Shown here in pieces: positions 17,367 through 25,660 of a stretch of DNA of 64,000 bases; positions within the stretch are counted from its first letter, which is position 1; each line of letters opens with the position of its first letter. Source of the stretch: CAWJEL01 sp964647255 (GTDB taxonomy: Bacteria > Chloroflexota > Anaerolineae > CG2-30-64-16); the NCBI GenBank assembly GCA_964647255.1, contig CAZYGI010000010.1, positions 1 through 64,000 on the forward strand. The letters run 5' to 3'. A program made the position numbers and the translations under genes. Below the pieces are notes generated by a model. That model saw nothing but the letters and a program-made list of their open reading frames with translations. It was not told the DNA's origin and did not search any database.

Positions 17367-17389
17367 TAACCCTTGCCAAAACGCATCTG

Positions 17390-17971
17390 TCAATTTTTGG
17401 GAGCCGTACGCATGCCCAGCCAACGATAGTACAACGCATTCTCGAAACCCAGGCGCGCCAGCGCCCGACCCACTGTGCCGTTCACGATGTCGTCCACGCT
17501 CTGCGGCCGGCTGTAAAACGCAGGGACCGGCGGGAAGATCACACAGCCGTTCCGCGCGGCCTGCGCCATGAGCTCGATGTGCCCCAGGTGGAGCGGCGTC
17601 TCGCGCACCATCAGCAGCACGGGCCGGCCTTCCTTGAGCTGCACATCCGCCGCGCGGCTCAGCAGGTCGTCAGTGTACGAATGGGCGATGGCCGAGAGGC
17701 TCTTAATGCTGCACGGCGCCACGATCATGCCCGCCGTCTCGAAGGAGCCGCTGGCGATCGCCGCGCCGACGTCGCCCGGCCGGTAGACCACATCGGCCAG
17801 CGCCTCGACATCCCGCGGGTCCAGGTCGGTCTCTTGGGCCACCGTCACGCGTGCGGCCGACGTCATCACCAGGTGCGTCTCCACCTCCGGCGCCGTCCGC
17901 AGCACTTCTAACAGCCGGATGCCGTAAATCTGGCCGGACGCGCCGGACATGCCGATGATCAGACGTTTCAT
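17390..17971 (-). CDS. ubiX: UbiX flavin prenyltransferase
   Basis: 193 residues. Makes prenylated FMN for UbiD-type decarboxylases. Family marks: RLIIGMSGASGQIYGIRLLE at the start, VMTSAA, the block SGSFETAGMIVAPCSIKSLSAIAHSY and LVMVRETPLHLGHI-type segment (here LLMVRETPLHLGHIELM). ATG 17971 overlaps the menG stop as ATGA, so the two are translationally coupled. No ubiD is in view. Confidence 0.96.
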   Translation of the reverse strand: MKRLIIGMSGASGQIYGIRLLEVLRTAPEVETHLVMTSAARVTVAQETDLDPRDVEALADVVYRPGDVGAAIASGSFETAGMIVAPCSIKSLSAIAHSYTDDLLSRAADVQLKEGRPVLLMVRETPLHLGHIELMAQAARNGCVIFPPVPAFYSRPQSVDDIVNGTVGRALARLGFENALYYRWLGMRTAPKN

Positions 17972-18687
17972 TTTGTCCCCCAGTGCACCGCCACCGTGCC
18001 GAGCATCGCCAGTTTGTAGTGCACATCGCGCAGGCCGGCCGCGGTCATAATCTGCGCCAGCACGGCCGGCCGCGGGAAGGCCAGCGCGGACTGCGGCAGA
18101 TAGGTGTATGCCTCGCGCCGCCCGCTGATGAGCCCACCGATCAGCGGCACCAGCTTGAAGAAGTAGAACCGGAAAAGCTGGCTGAAGACCGGCGTGCGCG
18201 GCAGGGTGATCTCGAGACACACCACGCGGCCGCCGGGCTTGACCACCCGCGCCTGCTCGGCGAACGCCGCCCGGACATCCACCACGTTGCGCATCATGAA
18301 GCCGGAGGTCGCGGCATCGAACGTGTTGTCGGCGAACGGCAGCGCCAGAGCATCGCCCTCGGCGAAGGGGAAGGCCAACCCCGGATGCTTGCCGCGGCCC
18401 GCGAGCATCATCTCGCGCGTGAGGTCCAGGCCGACCACCGCCAGGGTCGGGTCAAGCCGCAGCGCCTCGTACGCGATATCGCCTGTGCCGGTCGCTACAT
18501 CCAACAGGCGGCCGCCGCGCGGCAGGCTGCACAGCCGCACCACCGTCCGCCGCCAGACCTGATCGCGGCCCAGCGTCATCAACCGGTTCATCAGATCGTA
18601 GCGCGGTGCGATTTCCGCGAACATCTGGCGGACATAGGAACGTTTTTCCGATATGTCAGGAAGAACAGAGGATGGAATTTTGGACAA
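17968..18687 (-). CDS. menG: demethylmenaquinone/ubiquinone methyltransferase
   Basis: 239 residues. SAM-dependent C-methylation of demethylmenaquinone (or related quinol). UbiE/COQ5 signatures are YDLMNRLMTLGRDQVWRR, the SAM-binding LLDVATGTGDIAYE and GFMMRNVVDVRAAFAE, plus VKPGGRVVCLEIT and the tail YKLAMLGTVAVHWG. The start is TTG 18687 with AAGGAAG upstream; no ATG fits the N-terminus. Coupled to ubiX. In an organism of this kind menaquinone is the more likely substrate, hence the symbol; this is inference. Confidence 0.94.
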   Translation of the reverse strand: MSKIPSSVLPDISEKRSYVRQMFAEIAPRYDLMNRLMTLGRDQVWRRTVVRLCSLPRGGRLLDVATGTGDIAYEALRLDPTLAVVGLDLTREMMLAGRGKHPGLAFPFAEGDALALPFADNTFDAATSGFMMRNVVDVRAAFAEQARVVKPGGRVVCLEITLPRTPVFSQLFRFYFFKLVPLIGGLISGRREAYTYLPQSALAFPRPAVLAQIMTAAGLRDVHYKLAMLGTVAVHWGTK

Positions 18688-18716
18688 AGCTCAGCTTCCT
18701 TGAGAAGACAGCATAG

Positions 18717-18830
18717 GTGACGAGTAACCAGTGATGAGTGCCAGTGACGAGTGGCCAGTGCTCAACAACGGACGGCCTGTTATGGCATGACTCCATCACC
18801 CGTGACCCGTGACCCGTTACTCACTCGCAA
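18717..18830. repeat. word repeats GTGACGAGTAACCAGTGATGAG forming an imperfect stem
   Basis: GTGACGAGTAACCAG / GTGATGAGTGCCAG / GTGACGAGTGGCCAG in tandem, faced about 60 nt away by the roughly complementary CCGTGACCCGTGACCCGTTA (to 18821) just before the permease stop. Similar elements occur near 38611-38685 and 42036-42115. Confidence 0.6.
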
Positions 18831-19560
18831 ACAGCCACGGCGCCAGCCAGCGCTCCAGCCGATCAATCAGGAAATAGAGCAGCAGACCCAGCAGGCTCAT
18901 GGCAATAACGCCGGCATACATCTCGGTATAGGCGAGCCGGCCCCAACTATCGTTGATGATGTAATAGCCGAGGCCGGAGGTCGTCGCAAAAGATTCGGCG
19001 AAGAACAACACGGCGATGGCCGTCCCCACGCTCACGCGCAGCGCAGTCAGCGCGGCCGGCACGGTCGCGGGCAAATAGACGAAGCGGAAAAGTGCGCGCC
19101 GGCCTGCGCCAAGCGACCGCACCGAGTAGATCAACTCAGGCCGCAGCGTGCTGGCCTGGTCGCGCACCACCACCAGGATCTGGAAGAAGAGCACCAGCCA
19201 GATGATGAACACCTTGCTCAGGTTGCCGATCCCCAGCAGGAGCAGGATCACCGGCAGAAAAACGATCTTCGGGATCGGGTACAGGATATAGACCACCGGC
19301 GAGAAGAACCGGTTGAGCGCCCGGCTCTGCCCCAGCACCAGCCCCGCCGGGACCGCCAGCGCCATCGCCAGAAGGATGCTCGCGGTCACCCGCCACGCAC
19401 TGACCAGGAAGTGCCGGCCCAACGAACCCGGCAGCTCACGAAAGAAGACCGCCAGCACTGCAATCGGTCCCGGTAACACTTCGACGCGCAGCAGCCACGC
19501 CAGCAGTTGCCAGGCGATGATCAGGGCCAGGGAAGCAAGAAGAAGGTCACGACGACGCAC
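18817..19560 (-). CDS. ABC transporter permease, SsuC/TauC/ThiX type
   Basis: 247 residues with about six membrane helices; BPD_transp_1 fold. The EAA loop that docks the ATPase is VYLPATVPAALTALRVSVGTAIAVL near residues 168-192. The tail ENYYIINDSWGRLAYTEMYAGVIAM-like segment (here GYYIINDSWGRLAYTEMYAGV) is typical of SsuC/ThiX permeases of small organic nutrients. GTG 19560 overlaps the ATPase gene by 14 nt. Third gene of the S-component/ATPase/permease operon. No substrate-binding protein gene is present in the operon. Confidence 0.92.
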   Translation of the reverse strand: MRRRDLLLASLALIIAWQLLAWLLRVEVLPGPIAVLAVFFRELPGSLGRHFLVSAWRVTASILLAMALAVPAGLVLGQSRALNRFFSPVVYILYPIPKIVFLPVILLLLGIGNLSKVFIIWLVLFFQILVVVRDQASTLRPELIYSVRSLGAGRRALFRFVYLPATVPAALTALRVSVGTAIAVLFFAESFATTSGLGYYIINDSWGRLAYTEMYAGVIAMSLLGLLLYFLIDRLERWLAPWLFASE

Positions 19561-20371
19561 TCAACGCCTCGCGCAGCTCGCTGCACTTCTCCCAATATGC
19601 CGGCTGGCCGCGGTAGCCGGCCGCGCCCGCGTCCGGATTCTCGATCACCTGCGCAACCGTGTTCGGCGGCCGGCCCAGCACCAGGATCTGCCGGCCAAGA
19701 AACACCGCCTCCTCAATGATGTGCGTGACCACCACCGTCGTGACCCCGATCTCGGCCCGCAGCTCGACCGTCAACCGCTGCAAATCTTCCCGCGTCAGCG
19801 CGTCCAGGGAGGAGAACGGCTCGTCCATCAGCAGCAGATCGGGCTGCTGGAGCAGGCTGCGCGCGATGGCCGTGCGCTGCCGCTGCCCGCCGCTGATCTG
19901 GCTGGGATATTTGGCGCGCAGGTCGGCGATGCCCAAGCGTAATAGCCAGGCGTCCACCTGTGCCGGCGCGATGTTCGGCCGCGGATAGGGCCGCGGCCGG
20001 TCGGCCGGCCCGGGCTTGCCGCGATAGAAATGGCCCATCCGCATCGGCAACGCGACATTCTCCCACACGGTCGCCCACGGCAACAGGCCATAGTCCTGAA
20101 GCACCAGCCCGGTGCTGGCGCGCGGCCGGGGGATCGGCTGGCCAGCCACCCGCAGCGAGCCCCCGCTCGGCTGGCGCAGCCCGGCCGCCAGGTAGAGCAG
20201 CGTGCTCTTGCCGCACCCCGAAGGCCCGATCACCGCCCACGCGTCCCCGGCGCGCGCCGTCCAGGAGAAACCCTGGAACACCGACGCACCTTCGCCGTAC
20301 GCGAAGGTCAGGTCCGTCGCCTCGATCATCGGCCGCAAGGCCACGGGAGCAGATGCGAGAGATGCATTCAC
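19547..20371 (-). CDS. ABC transporter ATP-binding protein, SsuB/TauB type
   Basis: 274 residues. Walker A IGPSGCGKST (about 48-57), Q-loop LVLQDYGLLPW, signature ISGGQRQR, Walker B LLLMDEPFSSLD and H-loop VTHIIEEA. An insertion rich in Pro/Arg between Q-loop and signature (GKPGPADRPRPYPRPN) is unusual. The C-terminal tail (GRPPNTVAQVIENP) is typical of nitrate/taurine/thiamin-precursor importers. ATG 20371 overlaps the S-component stop by 4 nt. Confidence 0.93.
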   Translation of the reverse strand: MNASLASAPVALRPMIEATDLTFAYGEGASVFQGFSWTARAGDAWAVIGPSGCGKSTLLYLAAGLRQPSGGSLRVAGQPIPRPRASTGLVLQDYGLLPWATVWENVALPMRMGHFYRGKPGPADRPRPYPRPNIAPAQVDAWLLRLGIADLRAKYPSQISGGQRQRTAIARSLLQQPDLLLMDEPFSSLDALTREDLQRLTVELRAEIGVTTVVVTHIIEEAVFLGRQILVLGRPPNTVAQVIENPDAGAAGYRGQPAYWEKCSELREALSASS

Positions 20372-20937
20372 TCTTCGGTCCAGGTGCTCCGCTGGCCGAT
20401 GCGATCCACCGGCGGATACGCATTGCGCACGGCCAGAACCAGCGGGATGCCGATCACGGCGCCGATGACCGCCTGAAACGCGTTCAACGGCGCCTCAGCC
20501 AATGCGGGCGCCCAGCCGGTGTAAAGCAGGCCCTCGCCCATCAGATACACGGCCACCATCGCCGCGCCGCCCACGCCCCAGGCTACGATCATCCGGCCCA
20601 CCGACCGCGGCCCGCGGCCCAGCAGGCCGATCAGCAGCCCCTCCAGGCCGTGTGCGACCAGGCTCAGCGGCGCAAACGGCGCAAATCCCGCCAGCAGATC
20701 GGCCAGGCCCGTCCCGACGCCCGCCGTGATGGCCCCAACCACCGGCCCGAAGATCAGGCTGGCGAAGGTGATCGCTACGTCCGACAAGTTGACGTAACCT
20801 TTGGCCGGGGTGGGCACCTTGACCAGCAGTGTGAAGACGGTGGTCAAAGCGATGAGCACTGCCATCAGGGCAATCATTGCAGGCGGCAGTGGCCGGATAA
20901 ATGATCGTGCTTCACTATTGCGATCAAGATCAGACAT
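20368..20937 (-). CDS. ECF transporter S-component-like membrane protein
   Basis: 189 residues with about five to six membrane helices. The sequence TPAKGYVNLSDVAITFASLIFGPVVGAITAGVGTGLADLLAGF is the hallmark of vitamin/precursor S components of the ECF (PF12822-like) class. ATG 20937 (MSDLDRNSEARSF) has GGAG 10 nt upstream and overlaps the end of a small upstream ORF. The operon then encodes an ABC ATPase and a non-ECF permease, so this S-component works in a mixed importer, as in thiamin-precursor (ThiW/ThiXYZ-like) loci. Substrate not determined. Confidence 0.87.
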   Translation of the reverse strand: MSDLDRNSEARSFIRPLPPAMIALMAVLIALTTVFTLLVKVPTPAKGYVNLSDVAITFASLIFGPVVGAITAGVGTGLADLLAGFAPFAPLSLVAHGLEGLLIGLLGRGPRSVGRMIVAWGVGGAAMVAVYLMGEGLLYTGWAPALAEAPLNAFQAVIGAVIGIPLVLAVRNAYPPVDRIGQRSTWTEE

Positions 20938-21034
20938 CCGTCGAATTCTCCATTCCCAGATTGGCCTGGATCTCCTCCAGCACGATCGCGACATCTGGCA
21001 CTGGGGTGACGCCTAACACCTGCCCATCGGGCAC
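20930..21034 (-). CDS. possible 34-aa leaderless small protein or leader peptide
   Basis: GTG at 21034 lies 7 nt after TATAAT (21042-21047), where transcription would be expected to begin. The frame continues for 34 codons (ending ANLGMENSTDV) and its stop overlaps the ATG of the S-component gene by 8 nt in another frame. Tight overlap suggests translational coupling. The peptide MPDGQVLGVTPVPDVAIVLE looks protein-like, but I see no family. A missing longer upstream gene is ruled out by the promoter and by intergenic sequence. Speculative. Confidence 0.4.
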   Translation of the reverse strand: MPDGQVLGVTPVPDVAIVLEEIQANLGMENSTDV

Positions 21035-21041
21035 AGGAAAG

Positions 21042-21047
21042 ATTATA
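21042..21047 (-). promoter_or_regulatory. TATAAT -10 box of the S-component operon
   Basis: Perfect -10 on the minus strand with no good -35 (TTTCGT at 17-bp distance). Divergent from the plus-strand promoter at 21077-21105. Confidence 0.5.
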
Positions 21048-21076
21048 CCTGAAAGTATCTTTTCACGAAACCCGCG

Positions 21077-21105
21077 TTGACAGCCCCGCGAGCGTCGGCT
21101 ATACT
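21077..21105 (+). promoter_or_regulatory. sigma-70 promoter of the AIR-synthase-like gene
   Basis: TTGACA (21077-21082), 17-bp spacer, TATACT (21100-21105). The coding start is about 62 nt downstream; the leader contains AGCGTTTCAACGTCAGAACATTC-type word repeats. Confidence 0.78.
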
Positions 21106-21173
21106 CTCACCGTCCGCACGGCTCCAATGTTCTAGCGTTTCAACGTCAGAACATTCAAACGACAAGAGGTTTC

Positions 21174-22193
21174 ATGCCCGATCACCTGCTTCCCGCCGGC
21201 AAGCTGCCGCTGCCGCTGCTCGAAAAGCTGTTGACCCGCTTCACATCGGATGATCCGCGCCTCATTGTGGGGCCGCGTGCGGGCGAGGATGCCGCGGTGC
21301 TCGACTTTGGCGACCGCTACCTGGTCGCCAAAACGGACCCGATCACCTTCGCCACCAGCGAGATCGGCTGGTACGCGGTGAATGTCAACGCCAACGACAT
21401 CGCGATGATGGGCGCAACCCCGCGCTGGTTCCTGGCGACCGTGCTCCTCCCGGCCGGCCGCGCCACCGCCGGGCTTGCGGAGAGCATCTTCGACCAGATC
21501 CACGGCGCGTGCGTCGCGCTCGGCGTGAGCATGGCGGGCGGACACACCGAGATCACCGTCAACCTGGATCGGCCGATCATTTGCGGCACGATGCTGGGGG
21601 AAGTGGCGAAGGAGCGGCTCATCACGACCGCGGGCGCACGCATCGGGGACGCGGTGCTGCTGGTCAAGCCGGCGCCCATCGAGGGCACGGCGCTGATCGC
21701 GCTGGAGCGGGCCGCTGTGCTGCGCGAGCGGGGCTACGACGCGGCGTTTATCGCGCGTTGCCAGGGCTACCTTCACCGGCCCGGCATCAGCGTGGTCGCG
21801 CCGGCCAGGCTTGCGCTCGACGCGGCGGAGGTCCACGCGATGCACGATCCGACCGAGGGCGGGGTGATGACCGGGCTGCTGGAGATCGCTCGGGCGGCGG
21901 GGGTCGGTATGACGGTGGAACTTGACGCGATTCCAGTGCCCCCAGAGAGCGCGATCCTGTGCCGGGAGTTCGGCCTGGACCCGCTGGGCACCATCGCGTC
22001 GGGTGCGATCCTGTTGACGGCCACCGCCGCTGATGCGGAAAGATTGATCGAACGGCTTTCGGCCGCAGGCTATCCCACAGCGCGCATCGGGCAAATCACG
22101 CCGGTCAAAGATGGGCTGGTCGCATTGCGTCGCGGCGAGCCCGTGCCGTGGCCGACATTCGTATCCGACGAAGTGACGAAACTGTTTACGTAA
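21174..22193 (+). CDS. AIR synthase-related (PurM/HypE/ThiL-like) protein
   Basis: 339 residues. ATP-binding PurM N-terminal fold with GPRAGEDAAVLDFG and the glycine-rich block NVNANDIAMMGATPRWFL, then GGHTEIT and the C-terminal MHDPTEGGVMTGLLEIARAAGVGM. This combination matches the HypE-like AIR synthase-related family, which includes proteins in hydrogenase maturation, selenophosphate synthesis and uncharacterised ATP-dependent transformations. No hyp genes are nearby, so the precise role stays open. ATG 21174 follows AAGAGG. Confidence 0.85.
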   Translation: MPDHLLPAGKLPLPLLEKLLTRFTSDDPRLIVGPRAGEDAAVLDFGDRYLVAKTDPITFATSEIGWYAVNVNANDIAMMGATPRWFLATVLLPAGRATAGLAESIFDQIHGACVALGVSMAGGHTEITVNLDRPIICGTMLGEVAKERLITTAGARIGDAVLLVKPAPIEGTALIALERAAVLRERGYDAAFIARCQGYLHRPGISVVAPARLALDAAEVHAMHDPTEGGVMTGLLEIARAAGVGMTVELDAIPVPPESAILCREFGLDPLGTIASGAILLTATAADAERLIERLSAAGYPTARIGQITPVKDGLVALRRGEPVPWPTFVSDEVTKLFT

Positions 22194-22290
22194 AGCGCAA
22201 AACTCAGCGCCAATCTGTGTTCATCCGGAATCTGTGCGCCTTGGGCGTCTGCATTCTATTCTCGGGTTAAGTGCGCCTCGACTCTGCTGA

Positions 22291-23316
22291 TTACCCGCTC
22301 AGCAGAGCCAACACCCCCTCATGCACCGCGGGATTTGAGAGCAGCTTGCCGTGCGCAGTTTCTGGCAGGAGCGCGGCCAGGTCCCGCTCGTCCGTCTCAG
22401 GCGGCCGCACCCGCAGCGTCATCTCCAGCACTTTCTCCGTGACATACGCGTACGGCGTGGATGCGACGTTGGGGATCGCGCGGGCGCTCGGCGCGGGCAC
22501 CGCGAGATCGCCGAAGCTGACCGGGTGGTCAAGCAGCGCCGGGCCGCCGTCGCCCAGCCGCACGCGCACGCGCAGCCGGATGTCGCCGTAGTGGCAGTGG
22601 CAGGCGACGCTCGCCGGCATCGTGCCGGGCCGGTTCAACTCGGCCAGGAGCGGGCTATCGGGCGCCAACTGCTGGTAAATCGGCGTGTCGGTGAGCAAGA
22701 CTCGGCTGTCAGGCAACATCTCAGGCGCGATGTGACCGCGCTCCTCAAGCTGGCTGCGGTTCAACGCCGCCTCCCACGCCTCCACAGCCTGAGCGGGCAG
22801 CGCAGGCGCCAGCCCCAGCTTCTCCAGCAGCCGGATGAACCGCCACGGCAACGAGTCCCGCGGGGCCAGCTTCGTCAGCCGCAGCAGATCCACCCCACGA
22901 TGCGGCGAACCGATAGTGATCAGCCGGCCGACCTTCCCGCGGTAAAGCGTGCCGAACTCATCGGCTTGCGCCCGGCTCAGGTAGTACCGGCTGATGATGC
23001 CGCCCAGACTGTGGCTGATCAGCGTCACTCCCGCCGGCCCACCCTTCGCCACGCTGTCCGCGCTGAGTTGGTCCACGCTGCACGTCAGGCGCTCAGCATC
23101 GGTCAGCCCCGCGCCCGCCAGCCGCGACGCGATCTGGCGTAGATCGCCGCGGTTGTTGTACGTACCGTCCGCCGCCACGCCGTAGCGGAACAGGCGCACC
23201 AGATCCGGATCCAGACCGCCATGCTCCAACAAATACTGCCGGAACCCACCATCGGTCCAGTCGCCCGGATCGCCGTTGAAACCATGGATGAACAGCACCG
23301 GAAGGGGTCGGGACAT
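22291..23316 (-). CDS. alpha/beta-hydrolase, lipase/esterase-like
   Basis: 341 residues. The N-terminal VLFIHGFNGDPGDW supplies the oxyanion-hole HG motif; the nucleophile elbow is ISHSLGGIISRYYL (Ser near 103). A later GSPHRGVDLLRL segment is typical of triacylglycerol lipase/PGAP1-like hydrolases. The catalytic His is probably in the C-terminal LPETAHGKLLSNP. No signal peptide, so cytoplasmic. ATG 23316 has GAGG just upstream. The first 70 nt upstream contain a 24-bp tandem repeat. Gap 22194-22290 holds nothing I can name. Confidence 0.85.
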   Translation of the reverse strand: MSRPLPVLFIHGFNGDPGDWTDGGFRQYLLEHGGLDPDLVRLFRYGVAADGTYNNRGDLRQIASRLAGAGLTDAERLTCSVDQLSADSVAKGGPAGVTLISHSLGGIISRYYLSRAQADEFGTLYRGKVGRLITIGSPHRGVDLLRLTKLAPRDSLPWRFIRLLEKLGLAPALPAQAVEAWEAALNRSQLEERGHIAPEMLPDSRVLLTDTPIYQQLAPDSPLLAELNRPGTMPASVACHCHYGDIRLRVRVRLGDGGPALLDHPVSFGDLAVPAPSARAIPNVASTPYAYVTEKVLEMTLRVRPPETDERDLAALLPETAHGKLLSNPAVHEGVLALLSG

Positions 23317-23329
23317 GGGAACCTCAGCG

Positions 23330-23377
23330 TTGAAACGTTTGCGCGTTAGAACGTTGGAACGTTTGCGCGTTTCAACG
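23330..23377. repeat. 24-bp tandem repeat in the leader of the hydrolase gene
   Basis: Two copies of TTGRAACGTTTGCGCGTTNNAACG (23330-23353 and 23354-23377), differing at 3 positions, followed by TCCTAACGTTC. Outer ends also form an inverted pair (GTTGAAACG / CGTTTCAAC). Confidence 0.8.
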
Positions 23378-23387
23378 TCCTAACGTT

Positions 23388-24464
23388 CTACGCCGTCACA
23401 ATCTCCTGCAACAGCCGCGCCGCACCCACCATATCGGCGATGGCAATATGCTCCTGCGGCGTATGGACGTCAGCCATGCCGGTGCTGAGAACGGTGCACG
23501 CGATGCCGGACTCCGCATAGATGTTGGCGTCGGAGCCGCCGCCGGTGCCCTTGATGATCGGCGTGAGCCCTAGCCGGCCGCAAGCTGCGACCGCCGCCGC
23601 GACGACCGGATGGTCATCCGCCCATTTGTAGGTGGAGTAGGCGCGCTTGATCTTGAACGTCACGCGCGCACCGTGGCGTTCCGCCGCATCCTGGAACGCG
23701 GCCGCCATGGCCGCGGTCTGGAGCGCGAGCTTGTCGTTGTCGCGGCTGCGCGCCTCGCCCTTGATGAACACCTCATCGGGCACGATGTTGGTGGCGACGC
23801 CGCCCTGGATGATGCCGATGTTCGCCGTCGTCTCAAAGTCAATGCGGCCCAGCGGCATCGCCGCAATCGCCTCGCTGGCGACAACGATGGCGTTAATGCC
23901 CTTCTCAGGCTCGCTGCCCGCGTGCGCGGTCTTGCCGTGGACGGTGATTTCCAGTGAATCCTGGCTGGGCGCGTTGGTGACGATCGCGCCGATGGGCCCG
24001 CCCGCATCCAGCACGTAACCGCGCTTTGCCCGCAGCTTGCTCTTATCAAGCTGCTTGGCCCCGCGCAACCCGACTTCTTCGCCCACGCTGATGACAACTT
24101 CGAGGGGCGGGTGAGGCCGATTATCTTCCCGCAGCGAGCGGATCACTTCCAGGATCGCCGCGACGCCCGATTTGTCGTCGCCGCCCAGGATCGTCGTGCC
24201 GTCGGAGGAGATCACACCATCCCGGATGACCGGCTGGATGCCGACATCTTTGCCGACGGTGTCCATATGTGCGCTGAGCATCAGCCAGTCGCCATGGCCC
24301 GGCCAGCGTGCGATCAGGTTCCAATGCTCGTCGGTTTCGACTTCGCCGCCCAGCTCGACACAGCGCCGCGCCAGGTCCTTGCTGATAGCCTCTTCCTGGC
24401 CGGACGGGCTGTCAATGGCGACCAGGGCGAGGAAGGTTTCAATCAGACGGGTTTCGCTAATCAA
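23388..24464 (-). CDS. M20/M42-type metallopeptidase (tripeptidase-like)
   Basis: 358 residues. Di-zinc aminopeptidase fold: SAHMDTVG (first His and Asp), GGDDKSGVAAILE (bridging Asp), SVGEEVGLRG (catalytic Glu), VLDAGGPIG (Asp) and the C-terminal GGGSDANIYAESGIACTVLSTGMADVHTPQEHI (His). The insert GKTAHAGSEPEKGINAI is the dimerisation domain of PepT/M20 proteins. Start TTG 24464 with AGAGGT upstream. Releases amino acids from small peptides in the cytoplasm. Confidence 0.92.
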   Translation of the reverse strand: MISETRLIETFLALVAIDSPSGQEEAISKDLARRCVELGGEVETDEHWNLIARWPGHGDWLMLSAHMDTVGKDVGIQPVIRDGVISSDGTTILGGDDKSGVAAILEVIRSLREDNRPHPPLEVVISVGEEVGLRGAKQLDKSKLRAKRGYVLDAGGPIGAIVTNAPSQDSLEITVHGKTAHAGSEPEKGINAIVVASEAIAAMPLGRIDFETTANIGIIQGGVATNIVPDEVFIKGEARSRDNDKLALQTAAMAAAFQDAAERHGARVTFKIKRAYSTYKWADDHPVVAAAVAACGRLGLTPIIKGTGGGSDANIYAESGIACTVLSTGMADVHTPQEHIAIADMVGAARLLQEIVTA

Positions 24465-24495
24465 GGGGACACCTCTGCTATAGATTGATGAAATC

Positions 24496-24504
24496 AGTAT
24501 AACA
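24496..24504 (-). promoter_or_regulatory. possible extended -10 promoter of the peptidase gene
   Basis: Minus strand TGT TATACT (24496-24504); no convincing -35. It lies 31 nt upstream of the TTG start, downstream of the preceding gene stop. Confidence 0.4.
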
Positions 24505-24510
24505 CAAAAT

Positions 24511-25611
24511 TCACCCTACCCACGCCACCTGACCCATCGCCGCCGTCTCGTACCCGCCCAGCGCGGCGATCTCCGCCCGCGCATCCTGGGAACGAAGCCA
24601 GCTCGCTAGTTTCTTCACTGGCTCCGTCTCCCATGCCTCGGCCGGGATAACCAGATCGTAGGGCTCCGTCGTCAGCCGGATGAAACCCAGCCCATAATCC
24701 AGCGCGGCAGCCTCGATGCCCAGCCCGACATTTGCGCGGCCCTCGGCGACGGCGCGGGCGACCTCCGTATGGGTGGGCGCCTCCTGGCCGTAACCGGAGA
24801 CGTCCTCCGGCCGGATGCCTTGGCGCGCAAGCTGCGCGTCGAGCCAGACGCGCGTGCCCGTGCCCCGGCCGCGATTGACAAAGCGCAAGCCGGGCCGCGC
24901 CAGGTCGGCGATGCCCGCAACGCCGGCCGGATTGCCGGGCGGCACGATGAGCCCCAGGCGGCGGTGCGTCAGCGTCAGCAAGGCGATCCGGCGGGCCGGC
25001 AGCAGGCGGCGCACAAACGGCGCGTTGTAGATGTCGCTCTCTGCATCCCACAAGTGGCTGCCCGCGAGATCGGCCTTGCCCTCGGCCAGCGCGATCAGCC
25101 CGCCCAGGCTGCCGGTGAACGCGACGGCAAGCGTGCAGCCGGGACAAATCTCCGGGAAGCGGCCCGCGACAAGCGAGACCACCGGATCGTGGCTGCCGAC
25201 AAACCGCACCACCCGCGGCGGTGCGCCCGACGTCTCGGCCGCCACCGCCCGCCAGCGGTCCAGCGCCGCGCGAAACGCAATTTCCGCCTCTTCGGGCGTG
25301 TGGCCCGCGGCCAGCACCTCCAGCAGGAACGCTTCCGCCTGATGGGTCAGCGCAGCGCGACGCAGCGGCGTCCTGTCCAGGGCAAGTGCGGGCAGGGCTG
25401 CGCCGATCCGCGTGCCCTGGCCGGCGCGGCTGACGACCACCCCCTGCTGTGCTAACGCCTTATACGCCTGTTGCACCGTGCCCGGCGTGCACGCCCAGCG
25501 CTCGGCCAGCTCGCGCACGGGCGGCAGCAGGTCGCCGGGGCGCAGTTTGCCCGCCAGCAACTCCTGCCGGATCGCGTTGGCGATTTGGATGTAGAGAGGC
25601 GTCTTGTCCAA
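24511..25611 (-). CDS. GntR-type regulator fused to a periplasmic-binding-protein-like ligand domain
   Basis: 366 residues. Residues 1-68 form a GntR winged helix (YIQIANAIRQELLAGKLRPGDLLPPVRELAERWACTPGTVQQAYKAL). Residues 90-350 look like an intracellular substrate-binding domain (VRFVGSHDPVVSLVAGRF, FTGSLGGLIALAEGKADLAGSHLWD, VNRGRGTGTRVWLDAQL), close to the PBP_like domain (PF12727) that binds oxyanion-type ligands. Such fusions sense molybdate/tungstate or related small molecules; here the ligand is unknown. Start TTG 25611 follows GGAGGTG. Next downstream gene is the peptidase, so the regulator may stand alone. Confidence 0.85.
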   Translation of the reverse strand: MDKTPLYIQIANAIRQELLAGKLRPGDLLPPVRELAERWACTPGTVQQAYKALAQQGVVVSRAGQGTRIGAALPALALDRTPLRRAALTHQAEAFLLEVLAAGHTPEEAEIAFRAALDRWRAVAAETSGAPPRVVRFVGSHDPVVSLVAGRFPEICPGCTLAVAFTGSLGGLIALAEGKADLAGSHLWDAESDIYNAPFVRRLLPARRIALLTLTHRRLGLIVPPGNPAGVAGIADLARPGLRFVNRGRGTGTRVWLDAQLARQGIRPEDVSGYGQEAPTHTEVARAVAEGRANVGLGIEAAALDYGLGFIRLTTEPYDLVIPAEAWETEPVKKLASWLRSQDARAEIAALGGYETAAMGQVAWVG

Positions 25612-25660
25612 GATGCACCTCCAAAGCGAGATGCTAAGGTGTCATGCAAGGCTGAAATCT

